Source of the DNA: MPNP01 sp026710155
GTDB lineage: Bacteria; Pseudomonadota; Alphaproteobacteria; Rhodobacterales; Rhodobacteraceae
DNA: 64,000 bases
NCBI GenBank assembly: GCA_965200885.1
Contig: OZ241737.1
Coordinates: 1,860,001 to 1,924,000 of the forward strand
Direction: 5' to 3'
A program made the position numbers and the translations under genes. Below are positions 27,709-36,981 of the stretch, in pieces. Numbering within the stretch: position 1 is the first letter of the stretch; every line of letters begins with the position of its first letter. Below the pieces are notes generated by a model. That model was not told the DNA's origin. It worked only from the letters and a program-made list of their open reading frames with translations, and searched no databases.

Positions 27709-28325
27709 CTACCTATTGTGTAGTAAGAGAATACGATGCTCCTCAGGAATAGAATCCATTATTTCTACGGAATGGGAAGCAAAGATGTATTGGTTTTTAG
27801 GTACCAATTTGATCAGTTTATTTACAAAACTTCTATGCCACTGGGCATTCAAATGGAGTTCGGGCTCATCAATAAACACAACCTTTGGATTGTCCTTGGT
27901 ATGATACCAGATTAGAAAAAGGGTCGAAATAATCTCTTTTTGACCAGAACTTAATCCATTGAATGTAAAGGATTCACCTCCATCATACGGTTGAATCCTA
28001 AAGTCAACCGTATTTTCAGCCGAGGGTCTCAGCTTGCTGATTGTTCCACCAGCATCAAACTTCACAAATTCATTTAGCTTTTCAAAGGTTTCTTCTGACT
28101 CTTTTTCCTCAGCAAATTCAAAGAGATATGCTTTATTCATTAAAGACGAAGAATAAGAATTTTAAACCTTACTCAAAGACATTTCAAAGCGACGGTATTG
28201 AGGCGTTCCACGAATATCTCGGTATACCCATCTCAGGATTTCCGTCCTCTATTTTACGATAGCCATGGAAAAGCATAAACGAATTTTCGATAACCGGATT
28301 GAGTGAAACACCACATATATCTTTT
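27709..28325 (-). pseudogene. AAA15/ABC-type ATPase, central and C-terminal part (AriA-like, split)
   Basis: The distal part of an ATPase whose start is 2.2 kb away at 30568-30807. The 143-residue open piece (27709-28140) carries the ABC signature NGLSSGQKEIIS, Walker B VVFIDEPELHLN and the switch His in FASHSVEIMDS. Upstream, in a different frame, VIENSFMLFHGYRKIEDGNPEMG continues the protein up to 28325, where the inserted element begins. Frames change between these pieces, so decay continued after the insertion. DUF4435 follows eight bases later. Confidence 0.7.
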
Positions 28326-28359
28326 AGCGATCATATACTTGTTTGTCCATTGCCTGATT

Positions 28360-28608
28360 TCAGTTCTTTTTCCTGTTTTCCAAAAACCGCCGGCCCTTCC
28401 CCGGCGGTTGCCTTGTCATTGCCTCGCCCACATTTTCAGGTGAGTCCTTGATGATGGGAAACTCCTCGCGGCCTTCGGGCCGGTCTGCCCCGGGTTTCCT
28501 TGTTTCGGGGGATTGCGTCTTAACCGTCGGACGGTCATTGCGGGTTGGCATGCTCTTCTCCGGGTATGGATAACGGCAATGCTTCAATTTTCCTTGCAAC
28601 ATCATCAA
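28360..28608 (-). pseudogene. Small basic ORF near the element end, C-terminus conserved at 59.5 kb
   Basis: 82 residues. The C-terminal part (REEFPIIKDSPENVGEAMTR then QPPGKGRRF) is repeated with a stop and other changes at 59500-59650 (EEFPIIKDSP, NIAKAITKQPPKK). Upstream, an overlapping frame reads GELKLDDVARKIEALPLSIP, so the gene may have been longer and frameshifted. I do not recognise the family. Its place just inside the element end in two copies suggests it belongs to the element. Confidence 0.4.
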
Positions 28609-28739
28609 GTTTCAATTCACCGGCCATACCCCCTCGACCTTCGGGGTTGCGGGATGCTGTCGCAATTCTTCGACAGGATTGCTGTTCCGAATCCGAACGA
28701 TCCCCACTCAAGGTGAATCCGTCATTTCCACATTGAGCT

Positions 28740-28995
28740 GTTGGCAGGAAGAATGTCCACCATCGCCAAATCGCTCTTTCCCATTCGTCCGCTCTTGTCA
28801 AAATGATTTTCCCACCCCATGTTTCCAGTCATCGGGAATACTCGTTCTCCTGGATGAAAAATGTGTTTGTGGTATTCCCGACCCTTCCCCCAAAAGCCTG
28901 ATTCCGAACGTTTCACCCCTTCGGGACGGAAAACGAACAAAATCGCAAGGGAATCATGTCCCTGACGGGATTTCCGGCCATCTTGTGGAAAAACC
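28740..28995 (-). repeat. Decayed repeat, copy 2 (related to 2160-2430)
   Basis: Reverse complement of the repeat at 2160-2430; the longest shared blocks are AAGGGTCGGGAA, CACATTTTTC and ATTTTGACAAGA. The translation in this copy is more open (FRPEGVKRSESGFWGKGREY, GERVFPMTGN), so this was probably protein-coding. No known family recognised. Confidence 0.5.
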
Positions 28996-29499
28996 TCCCA
29001 CGCACGTTCGCTCGGAGTGCAATGGTATTCCCCGAGGTGTCTGAACACCCCTTGCATTTTCGGTGAATGGGAAGTCCAGCCGAGAACATGATTCCCTTTG
29101 AAAAGGACTTTTCCTGGCAGATTGCGGGGGAAAGTGAAAAATCCCATTGCCGTTTCTGCACCTTTTCCGGCTGACTCACGGTTGTTTGCCCAGGAATGAA
29201 AGCCCATGCGATTCCTGATGGTGGGTTGGCTTAAAAATTCCCCGTTCACCTTCCGGCAGGGTGAAAGCCATCGCCATCAGCGTTGCGGGCCCTGGGGGTG
29301 AATCCCGTGGAAAGTCTCGTTCCCGGCCTTCCCCTTTCAGGCCGGCCGGGTTCCAGCCATCACTGCACCGTGAATGCGCATCAGGCCCTGCCGTGTCCAC
29401 CCGGGGAATCGGCCAGCGGGTTTCCGGGCCCGCCGAAAGGGCAGGAACCAAACACCGCCCCGTGTGTGTCTCCGGCAGGTGCCGCCACCGTTCAGGCCG

Positions 29500-30114
29500 T
29501 CAACGACAGCCCAAGTTGGACCGAATCGAGGAATAGTCGTAAGCCACGGCACTGCCGTCAATCGTGACGGTTCCAGAAGCAGGCCTGCCATACAGGCAGT
29601 TGCGCGCATCAAGAGGGGTCAGGGGGCTGATCGAGAAGCACCCGTTGCTGCCGTTGAGAATGCTAACATTGTTGATGGTGTAGGTGCCACCCGTCATGAA
29701 GCAGTCCCGCATAAAGGGATTGTCCTCGCCATGCCCGGCGAAATCCGTATAGATGATCACGACATAGGGGGTTCTCTCGGTCAGGGTCACATTGGTCGTT
29801 GTGTAGGACGGGTTCTGGGTGGACGTGACCGTCCCCAGGTCAAGGGTTCGGACCGTCGTCCCGGTCCGTGCGTTGATGACCTTGGCCGAAATGGCGATGC
29901 TGCTGACCGGGTTGTCGGCGATGCCCAACAAGCCTCTCAGCACCGTCCAATCCATTACATTGGACAGCCCAAACGGCAAATTGGTGTTGGTGATATTGGA
30001 ATACAGGTAACTACGGGCGATGGTATTGTTTGTGCTCCCCGCCCAACAGGAAGGTGGGCCCTGAAGCCCGTTGCTGGTTATGGTCGTCTGTGCCCCGACC
30101 GGCCCGGCCAGCAC
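29500..30114 (-). CDS. Secreted Cys-containing protein, paralogue 1
   Basis: 204 residues from a GTG; unknown family. A signal peptide (ILLLLAVLAGPVGAQ) starts upstream of this GTG: the same frame is open from about 30165 and reads KRQINTPSQFF before it, matching the start of the paralogue at 46744, but a GGA stands where the ATG should be. The mature part has a conserved tail, CFMTGGTYT then GCFSISPLTPLDARNCLYGR. Four Cys may form disulphides outside the cytoplasm. It follows a 56-residue membrane protein gene inside the mobile element, so it is cargo. The start is the uncertain point. Confidence 0.6.
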   Translation of the reverse strand: MLAGPVGAQTTITSNGLQGPPSCWAGSTNNTIARSYLYSNITNTNLPFGLSNVMDWTVLRGLLGIADNPVSSIAISAKVINARTGTTVRTLDLGTVTSTQNPSYTTTNVTLTERTPYVVIIYTDFAGHGEDNPFMRDCFMTGGTYTINNVSILNGSNGCFSISPLTPLDARNCLYGRPASGTVTIDGSAVAYDYSSIRSNLGCR

Positions 30115-30164
30115 CGCAAGCAGTAAAAGGATTGTTGATTTAATAAAAAATTGGGAGGGGGTAT

Positions 30165-30335
30165 TTATTTGCCTTTTTCCTGATTGGTAAAACCTTCAAA
30201 CAATCCTTCCAATCGCGCCATGCGTTCCCGCAATTCACCAATTTCCTTTCTCATGTCGCCGCTGATCTTCCACAAAAAAGCCCAGATTCCAACAATTGCA
30301 GCGAGCGTTAACATGTCTGCGGTTATTTCCATCAT
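30165..30335 (-). CDS. Small membrane protein with C-terminal coiled coil
   Basis: A 56-residue ORF too short for usual finders. One membrane helix (MLTLAAIVGIWAFLWKI) is followed by a charged heptad helix (MRKEIGELRERMARLEGLFEGF) and a lysine tail. GGAAAGG lies six bases before the ATG at 30335, and a promoter with a perfect TATAAT is just upstream. Small proteins of this shape are common on plasmids and mobile elements, and the longer coiled-coil proteins at 61186 and 62717 have the reverse order. Its stop lies at the edge of the secreted-protein reading frame, so the two are probably one operon. Confidence 0.65.
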   Translation of the reverse strand: MMEITADMLTLAAIVGIWAFLWKISGDMRKEIGELRERMARLEGLFEGFTNQEKGK

Positions 30336-30358
30336 TCAATCCTTTCCGGTTGAATACT

Positions 30359-30387
30359 ATTATAAAATCATGCGATTGCAAGTTAAA
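30359..30387 (-). promoter_or_regulatory. Candidate promoter of the element's cargo operon
   Basis: TATAAT (complement of 30359-30364) with TTTAAC (30382-30387) 17 bases upstream. The start point would be about 15-18 bases before the ATG at 30335. Only the -10 is strong. Confidence 0.45.
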
Positions 30388-30567
30388 AAAAGGGGAATAT
30401 ACGCTTGACGATCCTTTATAGAAATTTGTTCGCAAATCTGGCAAACTCTCCTTGATTAAATACATGCTTCAAGTTGTTTTTCCCGGTGCCTGAATTGCCA
30501 TATCAAATCTCCTTTGACATGCAACATATGATTTATCCCGATTCAGTCAAGTATATAATCCCCAAAT

Positions 30568-30807
30568 TTAAAGATACCTTCCTCTGATTTGATTTACTTT
30601 TTTGCCAAATATAAGGGATATAAGCAAAAGAGCACAACACTCAATAATTGAGGTTTTACCCAAACCATTTTCACTTCCCATTACTAAAATGTCTGAGTCT
30701 TCAAATATCTTTGGCTTGGGGAAATACATCGAGAAGAAATCGATACCCTTGTAGTTCTTAATTGAAATTTCTCGTAATTTTATATCAAGGTTCGTATCTT
30801 TACTCAT
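30568..30807 (-). pseudogene. AAA15/ABC-type ATPase, N-terminal part (AriA-like, split)
   Basis: The first 79 residues of the ATPase completed at 27709-28325. Start ATG at 30807 has AGGAGG six bases upstream. It opens MSKDTNLDIKLREISIKNYK, the AAA15 N-terminal strand, and has Walker A in GSENGLGKTSIIECCALLL. It stops at 30568, four bases before the mobile element's right end (30563). Walker A here, signature and Walker B on the other side of the element, and the DUF4435 gene beyond show one original AriA-AriB-like operon. Confidence 0.7.
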
Positions 30808-31099
30808 TTTAAACCTCCTGTATCTACCACTTACGTTTCGATTTGGTAGTACACTTAAGGAGTTTGGGATTTTCCCCAAGAATATTGATTCGGGCTTTTT
30901 TCACCAACTTTTGAAATCAGCAGATTGATCCTAACATGATTATCGTGATTGTTTCATACCAAATATTGATTGACAAAGGATTTAACCGGTACACCTTTAT
31001 CTACAACCGACACTATAATGATTTTATAGCTTCTTCTTAAATGCCAATCTTGTTTAAAAATCTTGCCAATCAATATTCTCAATCCAATGAGAGAAACTG
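30808..31099. other. Intergenic
   Basis: Between the broken ATPase start and the RND gene end. It should hold the promoter of the ATPase operon. An open minus frame (IFKQDWHLRRSYKIIIVSVV) overlaps the RND 3' end but matches nothing I know. Confidence 0.3.
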
Positions 31100-34000
31100 C
31101 TAAACACTCGGTGCTCTTCTTTTCAAAAACAGGGCAAGAAAATAGACAATCAGACAAATGACTGCCATACCTAATGCGAATAGAAGATAGGCCCAAAATA
31201 CGGGTGCGACAGTTAAAATTCCTGTCCACCCGGCTGGAAATAATTCCAAAAGGGGAAAATGATCCGTAAATATGGTTAGCCCCACAGTTGATGAGAAGAT
31301 CAATATGGATGCGAAGCCAGCCAAGCCCATGCCAATTTTCATTCCTCGATTGCGCCTGCGTGAGGAAAAACTACGCTTCAAAGCGACAAACAATCGGCCG
31401 ATGTCAGCGTGAACATGAAGTAGGGAGGGTACCAGAAGAAGAACCAGGAAGAAGCCGAATCCCAAACCATAAGTGAGCGTAATAACGGTTGGCTTGAGGA
31501 AACTTGCTTGTTGTGATGTTTCATACAATAGGGGAAGCAAACCAAGGATAGTTGTCAAGGTAGTCAGCATGACCGGTCGGAATCTATCACAGGTTCCATC
31601 AACAATCGCACTGAAAGTATTGCGTGTACGCGAATAGATACTTATCGTTGAAATCAGGACAATGGAATCATTGATGATGATACCGCTCATTCCTATCAGT
31701 CCTATGACCGAAAACATGGACAGAGGGATATTCCAGAGATAATGCCCCCAAATTGCTCCGATCAGTCCAAAGGGAATCGTAATCAAGACCACAAAAGGTT
31801 TTGTCCAGCTTGACAATACCCACACCAAACAGATAAAAATTCCAAGCATGACCAGGGAAAAACCAAGCCTTGCGTCATTGAGGAAATCCTGTTCCTGTTC
31901 GGCAAGTCCCGACAGTGTGTACGAAACTCCAAATTCCCTTTCCAAATGCGGTAACAAATCAGTTTTGAGAACTCTGACAATTTCCGCTGCCTGGCTTGGA
32001 TCATCTTCCGAAATGTCTCCCGTAACGGATACAACCCTAACACCATTGACCCGGCGAATGGTTGAGAATCCTGTCTTGGAGGAAATCTGGACGATATCAG
32101 CCAACAGGATATAGGTATTGTTGGGTGACCTGATCATGGTACCTTCAAGAAAATCAGCTGTCATTTCCTCATCAGGCAACTGGACGTAAATCTCACCTGA
32201 CCTGCTGCCAACCGGAAAGGTTGCAGCTGAAATACCACTCAAGCGATCCCGAAGTACCCTTGCCAAGCCGTCAATGGTAAAGCCCAGTGCTTCACCCTGT
32301 GGTGTAAGCGTCAATATCAATTCTTCCTTGTCGTAGGCCAAATCATCTTCCACGGCCGACACTTCAGGAAATGAACTGACCTCCGATTTCAATTTTTCTG
32401 CAGCCTCTTTCAGGACAAATATATTGCTACCAAACAATTGGACATCGAGGGCATTACCACCAGGGCCTCGTCTTCCCCCTCGGAATGAAAGTGTTTCGAG
32501 CAATGGGTGTTTCCTGACTTCATCCTGAAGTTCGGCAACAAAAGCAAATGAAGAGTAGGGTCGAAGGTCGGCATCAATCAGTTCAATGGCAATGGAACCA
32601 AGCAGGTCGCTGTCCTTGCTGTCAGCACTGAATAGACCACGTCCGGTTGAACCTCCCACTTCGGCAATGGTGAAAGTGATGGGATTTTGCCCATGTTCTT
32701 CCTCGAATTGCTGCCCGACAACTTCTGCTGCCCTTTGCAATTCCTTCATCATTTCAAGGGAGTCTGATCTGGCAGCACCGGGAACCATGGCAAAATTTCC
32801 ACTGACGGAGCCCAGCTCGGGCGCATTGAAGAAGCGCCAATTAACCTTGCCATCAATGAACAGGGTAATTTGCCATGCCAATATCACGAAAGCAGTTGCA
32901 ATAACAACATACCTGCCGACGATTACTCCTTTGATGAATGGTCTAAAAGCATGTTTCTGAAACCACTGAAAGCCCTTGTCAACAATCCTGCTCGGGATAT
33001 CATACCATCTGTTCTTCCGGGAATGGGTCAAGGCATTCTTCATGTGGTGTGGCAGAATAAGGAAGCATTCGAAAAGAGATGCTGTCAACACAACAATTAC
33101 CGTGAATGGCAAATCAATCAGCAGGGATCCAAACCTTCCACCGATGGTGATAATTCCAAAAAAGGCTATGATTGTGGTCAGGCTAGCCGCAAAAATTGGA
33201 GCAAACATAAGGGTTGCGGCATTTTCGGCTGCCGTTTGAGGTGATTCTCCAAGTCTCCTGAACCTGAAATCGGCATGTTCCCCGACAACAATTGCATCAT
33301 CAACGACCAGCCCAAGGGTAATGATGAGGGCAAACATTGATATCATGTTAAGGGTAAAGCCGAATACATACATGAGGGCAATGGCAGCAAACATGGCTGT
33401 GGGAACACCAGCAGCAACCCAGAATGCCGTACGTGCATTGAGAAACAGAAAAAGGGCACCAACCACGAGAGCCAGACCCAACAAGCCATTTTTATATAGA
33501 AGATTCAATCTATTGGTGATGGCCTCAGCCCTTGTCCTGATCAGATCCATCTCAACATCTTGCGGAAGAGTAGGGCGCATCTCCTCTGCTATTTCTTCAA
33601 CCTTGCGCTGAAGTTCAATGGAATCTCCCTCACCAGTCCTTTCGACCCGGATGGAGAGTGCTGGCTCATCACCAACAAAATATGCACGCTTGCGATCAAT
33701 GCCTTCAATCGTGATTCTTGCCAAGTCACTCACCAGCAATTTTGAACCGTCGGGATATGTCTTCACAAAAATCTGGGAAATCTCTTCCGGAGTACGTTTT
33801 TCTATTCCGGTTCTAACTCTTGCAGTACCTCCTACTTCGCCAGTAGGATTGGTATTGGCTTCCTCACCAATGGCTGATGCAATTTCGGAAAGGGTTATGT
33901 TATGTCTGACAAGTCCGACTTCCGGTACGGTTACAACAGTTCGAGGAGCCTCAACACCCTGAATGGTGACTTGCGATACACCTTCTTCAAAAAGCTTGAA

Positions 34001-34513
34001 CACAAATTCATCAGCCAAGCGACTTAAAAATTCTACAGAAACGGGACCATGAATGATGACATCTGTAACCCGATCCCTCCAACTTCTACGGACGACTGTT
34101 GGAGTATCAGCATCTTCTGGCAATTCATCGGCATTGTCCAAGGCACTTTCGACATCATCAACAGCCCGGTCTATATCCCAATCCGGTTCGAATTCAAGCA
34201 CGATATCGGTCTGACCTTCCCTGGAGGTGGCAACTGTACCTGTTACACCCTCGACTTCCTGCAATATTGGAACCAGTCGCTGGGCGATGGCGGCATCAAT
34301 GTCTTCGGCCCCTGCGGAATCCCATCGAACAGAGACAGAAACACTATCAAAAGCAACATCAGGAAAAAATTGTGCACGCATCTGTGGGAAGGCCACTATT
34401 CCGCTGAATATCATGATTATCAGCAACAGGTTTGCTGCCGTCTTGTGACGAATAAAATACTTCAGTATGGATGCCTTCAGTCCCATGTCAGCATTGCCCA
34501 ACATCTTAACCAC
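31100..34513 (-). CDS. RND-family efflux permease
   Basis: Inner-membrane proton-driven pump that exports drugs or other small molecules with a membrane-fusion partner. 1,137 residues, slightly longer than AcrB. TM1 is FIRHKTAANLLLIIMIFSGIV; the porter domain contains FFPDVAFDSVSVSVRW; TM4 has the proton-relay pair in GLVVDDAIVVGEH; and a second TM bundle contains GMSGIIINDSIVL. The C-terminus has extra hydrophobic segments, beyond the usual twelve, in the last 100 residues. The GTG start at 34513 overlaps the adaptor stop by eight bases; MGLKASILKYF ten codons later is another start. Substrate unknown, and no outer-membrane factor is nearby. Confidence 0.93.
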   Translation of the reverse strand: MVKMLGNADMGLKASILKYFIRHKTAANLLLIIMIFSGIVAFPQMRAQFFPDVAFDSVSVSVRWDSAGAEDIDAAIAQRLVPILQEVEGVTGTVATSREGQTDIVLEFEPDWDIDRAVDDVESALDNADELPEDADTPTVVRRSWRDRVTDVIIHGPVSVEFLSRLADEFVFKLFEEGVSQVTIQGVEAPRTVVTVPEVGLVRHNITLSEIASAIGEEANTNPTGEVGGTARVRTGIEKRTPEEISQIFVKTYPDGSKLLVSDLARITIEGIDRKRAYFVGDEPALSIRVERTGEGDSIELQRKVEEIAEEMRPTLPQDVEMDLIRTRAEAITNRLNLLYKNGLLGLALVVGALFLFLNARTAFWVAAGVPTAMFAAIALMYVFGFTLNMISMFALIITLGLVVDDAIVVGEHADFRFRRLGESPQTAAENAATLMFAPIFAASLTTIIAFFGIITIGGRFGSLLIDLPFTVIVVLTASLFECFLILPHHMKNALTHSRKNRWYDIPSRIVDKGFQWFQKHAFRPFIKGVIVGRYVVIATAFVILAWQITLFIDGKVNWRFFNAPELGSVSGNFAMVPGAARSDSLEMMKELQRAAEVVGQQFEEEHGQNPITFTIAEVGGSTGRGLFSADSKDSDLLGSIAIELIDADLRPYSSFAFVAELQDEVRKHPLLETLSFRGGRRGPGGNALDVQLFGSNIFVLKEAAEKLKSEVSSFPEVSAVEDDLAYDKEELILTLTPQGEALGFTIDGLARVLRDRLSGISAATFPVGSRSGEIYVQLPDEEMTADFLEGTMIRSPNNTYILLADIVQISSKTGFSTIRRVNGVRVVSVTGDISEDDPSQAAEIVRVLKTDLLPHLEREFGVSYTLSGLAEQEQDFLNDARLGFSLVMLGIFICLVWVLSSWTKPFVVLITIPFGLIGAIWGHYLWNIPLSMFSVIGLIGMSGIIINDSIVLISTISIYSRTRNTFSAIVDGTCDRFRPVMLTTLTTILGLLPLLYETSQQASFLKPTVITLTYGLGFGFFLVLLLVPSLLHVHADIGRLFVALKRSFSSRRRNRGMKIGMGLAGFASILIFSSTVGLTIFTDHFPLLELFPAGWTGILTVAPVFWAYLLFALGMAVICLIVYFLALFLKRRAPSV

Positions 34514-35972
34514 GCCCTCTCAACCTGTCGAGCATGTCCTTTGGAACTTCATCTTCCGCAAGTTGTTTCAATATTCTTTGCTTTACGTCTGCCGGTATGA
34601 ACTGATTGGCCTCAACCCTCTGGATAAGCTCGTTTCTTTCATCATCAGATAGGGGCACCATTTGAGTTTCTTCAAAGGCAGGTTCTGCACCATCCGGGGT
34701 AGCAATTCTTGCCTCAATTCTAATGCCCTCACCCAATGTGGGAGATCTTTCTGCAATGATTGTACGGCCATCAAGACCACGGCTCGCCAAAATCACATCA
34801 TCCCCCTGTTTGCGCAATACCCTGACCTCCAATTCTTCAAGCCGGTTCTGGTCATTGACAGCAAGAATCTCACCCTCGGAATTAACTGCCGTGGCCGGAA
34901 CCACAAAAACATTTTGCATTTCTGGTTCGCGTATTGAAACCGTCACGAAATCACCTGGTCTCAGGGCATTTGTTTCACTGCCCTCGATACGAGCAATCAA
35001 CAATCTGCCTGTCTGTCCCTCGCCAACGGCAGGGCTTTCCCGAGTAATGACCCCGGTAGTTGATAGGCTGTCATTACCAAGTGAAAGATCAATGTCCACT
35101 TCAGCCGAAACCAGTGATCCATTGTCATCCAAAAGGTGTGAATACTGCAGGCTAGATACCCTGAAAGAAACTTCAAGTGCTTCCGGATCAATCAATCTTG
35201 CGAGGCGTTCATTGGGAGTTACCAATCCACCTTCAATGGCTGTAACATTCGTGAATATGCCATCAAATTCTGCAAAAAGACGGGTTTGCGACAATTTTCG
35301 CTCTGCCTCTGATACACTGATTTGTCTTCGATCAAGTGCTGTTGTTGCCTGTTCCAGCCTGGTTTCTGCTTGGGCCACGGCTCTTTTCTTGGTCAATACC
35401 GCTTGCAGTGCGGTTGAAAGGGCAATTTCAGTATTATCAAGGTCGGTATTTGTACCAACACCTTTTTCCAAGAGGGTAACACTTCTTTCATAAGCCCTTT
35501 GCCTCAAATCCACCTGCAATTGAGCGGCAGCAAGATCATCCCTCGCCAGTTCAAGCAATCTTTCGGCATCAGCCAATCCCACCTTCGCATCATTCATGTC
35601 GGCAATGGCTAAATCCAGGACTGATTTTGCATCAGAAGGGTCAATTTCCAAAATCAATTCCCCTTCTGTAATCTTGCCCCCTTCGACAAAATTTGACGAC
35701 AAGCCCACGATTGTACCACCAATTGGGGCACGAACCTCAAGTGTATGGGTACTGACAATCTCGCCAAAAGTACTGATTACCGGTTGAACACTTGATCTTT
35801 CAGCCACCAGCACAGTAGCGGTGTAAGCTCGTTCCCTTTGAGGTCTTTGGGGTTGGGCATTCGCCATTCTTTCCTGAATTGATGAATAGATCATGTCACC
35901 GGCAACGACGAGCAATCCAAGGCTCATGACAAGTAAAAACAATCCCAGCAGACTACGTTTTAGAAACCGCAT
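34506..35972 (-). CDS. RND efflux membrane-fusion (adaptor) protein
   Basis: Periplasmic adaptor linking the pump to an outer-membrane channel. 488 residues. The N-terminal signal/anchor is LLGLFLLVMSLGLLVVAGDM. The lipoyl half-motif VRAPIGGTIVGLSSNFVEGG is followed by a long helical hairpin (about 130-260, ALSTALQAVLTKKRAVAQAE), the second lipoyl half, and a beta-barrel domain (PGDFVTVSIREPEMQ). The extended C-terminus (DERNELIQRVEANQFIPADV) is charged and unusual for an adaptor. First gene of the pair; coupled to the permease by overlap. Confidence 0.92.
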   Translation of the reverse strand: MRFLKRSLLGLFLLVMSLGLLVVAGDMIYSSIQERMANAQPQRPQRERAYTATVLVAERSSVQPVISTFGEIVSTHTLEVRAPIGGTIVGLSSNFVEGGKITEGELILEIDPSDAKSVLDLAIADMNDAKVGLADAERLLELARDDLAAAQLQVDLRQRAYERSVTLLEKGVGTNTDLDNTEIALSTALQAVLTKKRAVAQAETRLEQATTALDRRQISVSEAERKLSQTRLFAEFDGIFTNVTAIEGGLVTPNERLARLIDPEALEVSFRVSSLQYSHLLDDNGSLVSAEVDIDLSLGNDSLSTTGVITRESPAVGEGQTGRLLIARIEGSETNALRPGDFVTVSIREPEMQNVFVVPATAVNSEGEILAVNDQNRLEELEVRVLRKQGDDVILASRGLDGRTIIAERSPTLGEGIRIEARIATPDGAEPAFEETQMVPLSDDERNELIQRVEANQFIPADVKQRILKQLAEDEVPKDMLDRLRGRG

Positions 35973-36321
35973 GTTTTCCAGCCTTGTTTATACTTAATAT
36001 GACTTGTTTCAGCGATAACCTCATTCCTCCTGATGATGGTCAAGGGTATGACAAAATTTACTTTGCCTGTTTCACGAAGGATAAAATCCCTTCCTTGATA
36101 TTAACAATGATTTTATCATACAAAAAGGAATTGCCCAACTAATGGAACCACATTAGCATATACAAATGATATGAATCCCCAACGGTAAATTTCATCACAA
36201 TTATTTGATAAAAACCTCAATTCGGCATGAATTTCCGATAACCCTTTACTACTGCGGGGTTAAAAATTGATCTAAACAAACTCAAATCCCAAAGCAGGCT
36301 TTCAGGAAATTAGTGGATTTC
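35973..36321. other. Intergenic between efflux operon and eda
   Basis: AT-rich, 349 bases. It should contain the efflux operon promoter. I found no gene, tRNA or strong hairpin. Confidence 0.35.
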
Positions 36322-36972
36322 CTAAGCTCCGTCACGATTTATCAGGCTTCGTTCAACATTGTGCGCAATAATTTCCCAGTCCTGATTGTTGATACTATTG
36401 GCGGGGGCTATCCAGGAGCCTCCCACACACGCAACATTGCCCAGACTCAGATAGTCCATGAAATTTGATTCATTTACTCCTCCTGTTGGACAGAATCTCA
36501 AATGGGGAAGGGGTCCCATTATGGCTTTGAGATAGGGAATTCCTCCTGAGGATTCAGCTGGAAAGAATTTGAGCATGGTAATGCCCCTTTCAGCTAAAGT
36601 CATCATTTCCGATGCCGTTGCCGCACCTGGTAGGTAGGGAAAATCAAGGTCCATGCATGCATCAACCAAAGCAGGTGTGGAACCGGGGGAAACCCCGAAA
36701 CTTGCACCTGCTTCCCTAGCCTTGATCACATCTTCAACAGAGACGAGGCTGCCAGCACCAACAATACAGGTCGTGTTTTGGGCAATCTCTCTTATTGCCT
36801 CCAACGCATTGGTTGTTCGCAATACCACTTCAACAACTGACATTCCCGCATTTAACAAGGTTTCTGCCAGTGGAACCGCATGCCTTGTATCCTCTATCTC
36901 GATTATCGGAATAATGCTTGTTCTGTCCACAAGGTTGATCATGCGATTACTGATGGAATGGATATATGACAT
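36322..36972 (-). CDS. eda: 2-keto-3-deoxy-6-phosphogluconate aldolase
   Basis: Cleaves KDPG to pyruvate and glyceraldehyde-3-phosphate, the second Entner-Doudoroff step. 216 residues of the class I TIM barrel. Catalytic Glu in VVEVVLRTTNA and Schiff-base Lys in MLKFFPAESSGG; phosphate loop FCPTGGVNESN. It follows edd by nine bases, so the two are cotranscribed. Confidence 0.96.
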   Translation of the reverse strand: MSYIHSISNRMINLVDRTSIIPIIEIEDTRHAVPLAETLLNAGMSVVEVVLRTTNALEAIREIAQNTTCIVGAGSLVSVEDVIKAREAGASFGVSPGSTPALVDACMDLDFPYLPGAATASEMMTLAERGITMLKFFPAESSGGIPYLKAIMGPLPHLRFCPTGGVNESNFMDYLSLGNVACVGGSWIAPANSINNQDWEIIAHNVERSLINRDGA

Positions 36973-36981
36973 TATTGAAAC

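Larger units (their letters stand above)
28326..30563. mobile_element. Large relative of the hsdS cassettes, inserted in the AriA-like gene
   Basis: 2,238 bp bounded by inverted ends of the same family: the right end (30548-30563) is an exact complement of GGGGATTATATACTTG, and the left end (28326-28341) matches 12 or more of 16. It separates the two halves of one ATPase gene, so it was inserted. No 8-bp duplication survives (TATCTTTT left, AAATTTAA right), so the flanks may have changed. Cargo on the minus strand: a 56-residue membrane/coiled-coil protein, a secreted Cys-containing protein, a decayed repeat and a small basic ORF whose end recurs at 59496. Much of the cargo is GC-rich. I see no transposase. 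Confidence 0.65.

Noticed and set aside
29374..30126. 250-residue plus-strand ORF across the secreted-protein gene
   Set aside because: Arg/Gly/Pro-rich antisense frame. The minus-strand protein has a signal peptide and a conserved paralogue.
30392..30407. GGGGAATATACGCTTG as another element end
   Set aside because: Matches 13 of 16 bases but has no partner or target duplication and lies in the promoter region of the cargo operon.
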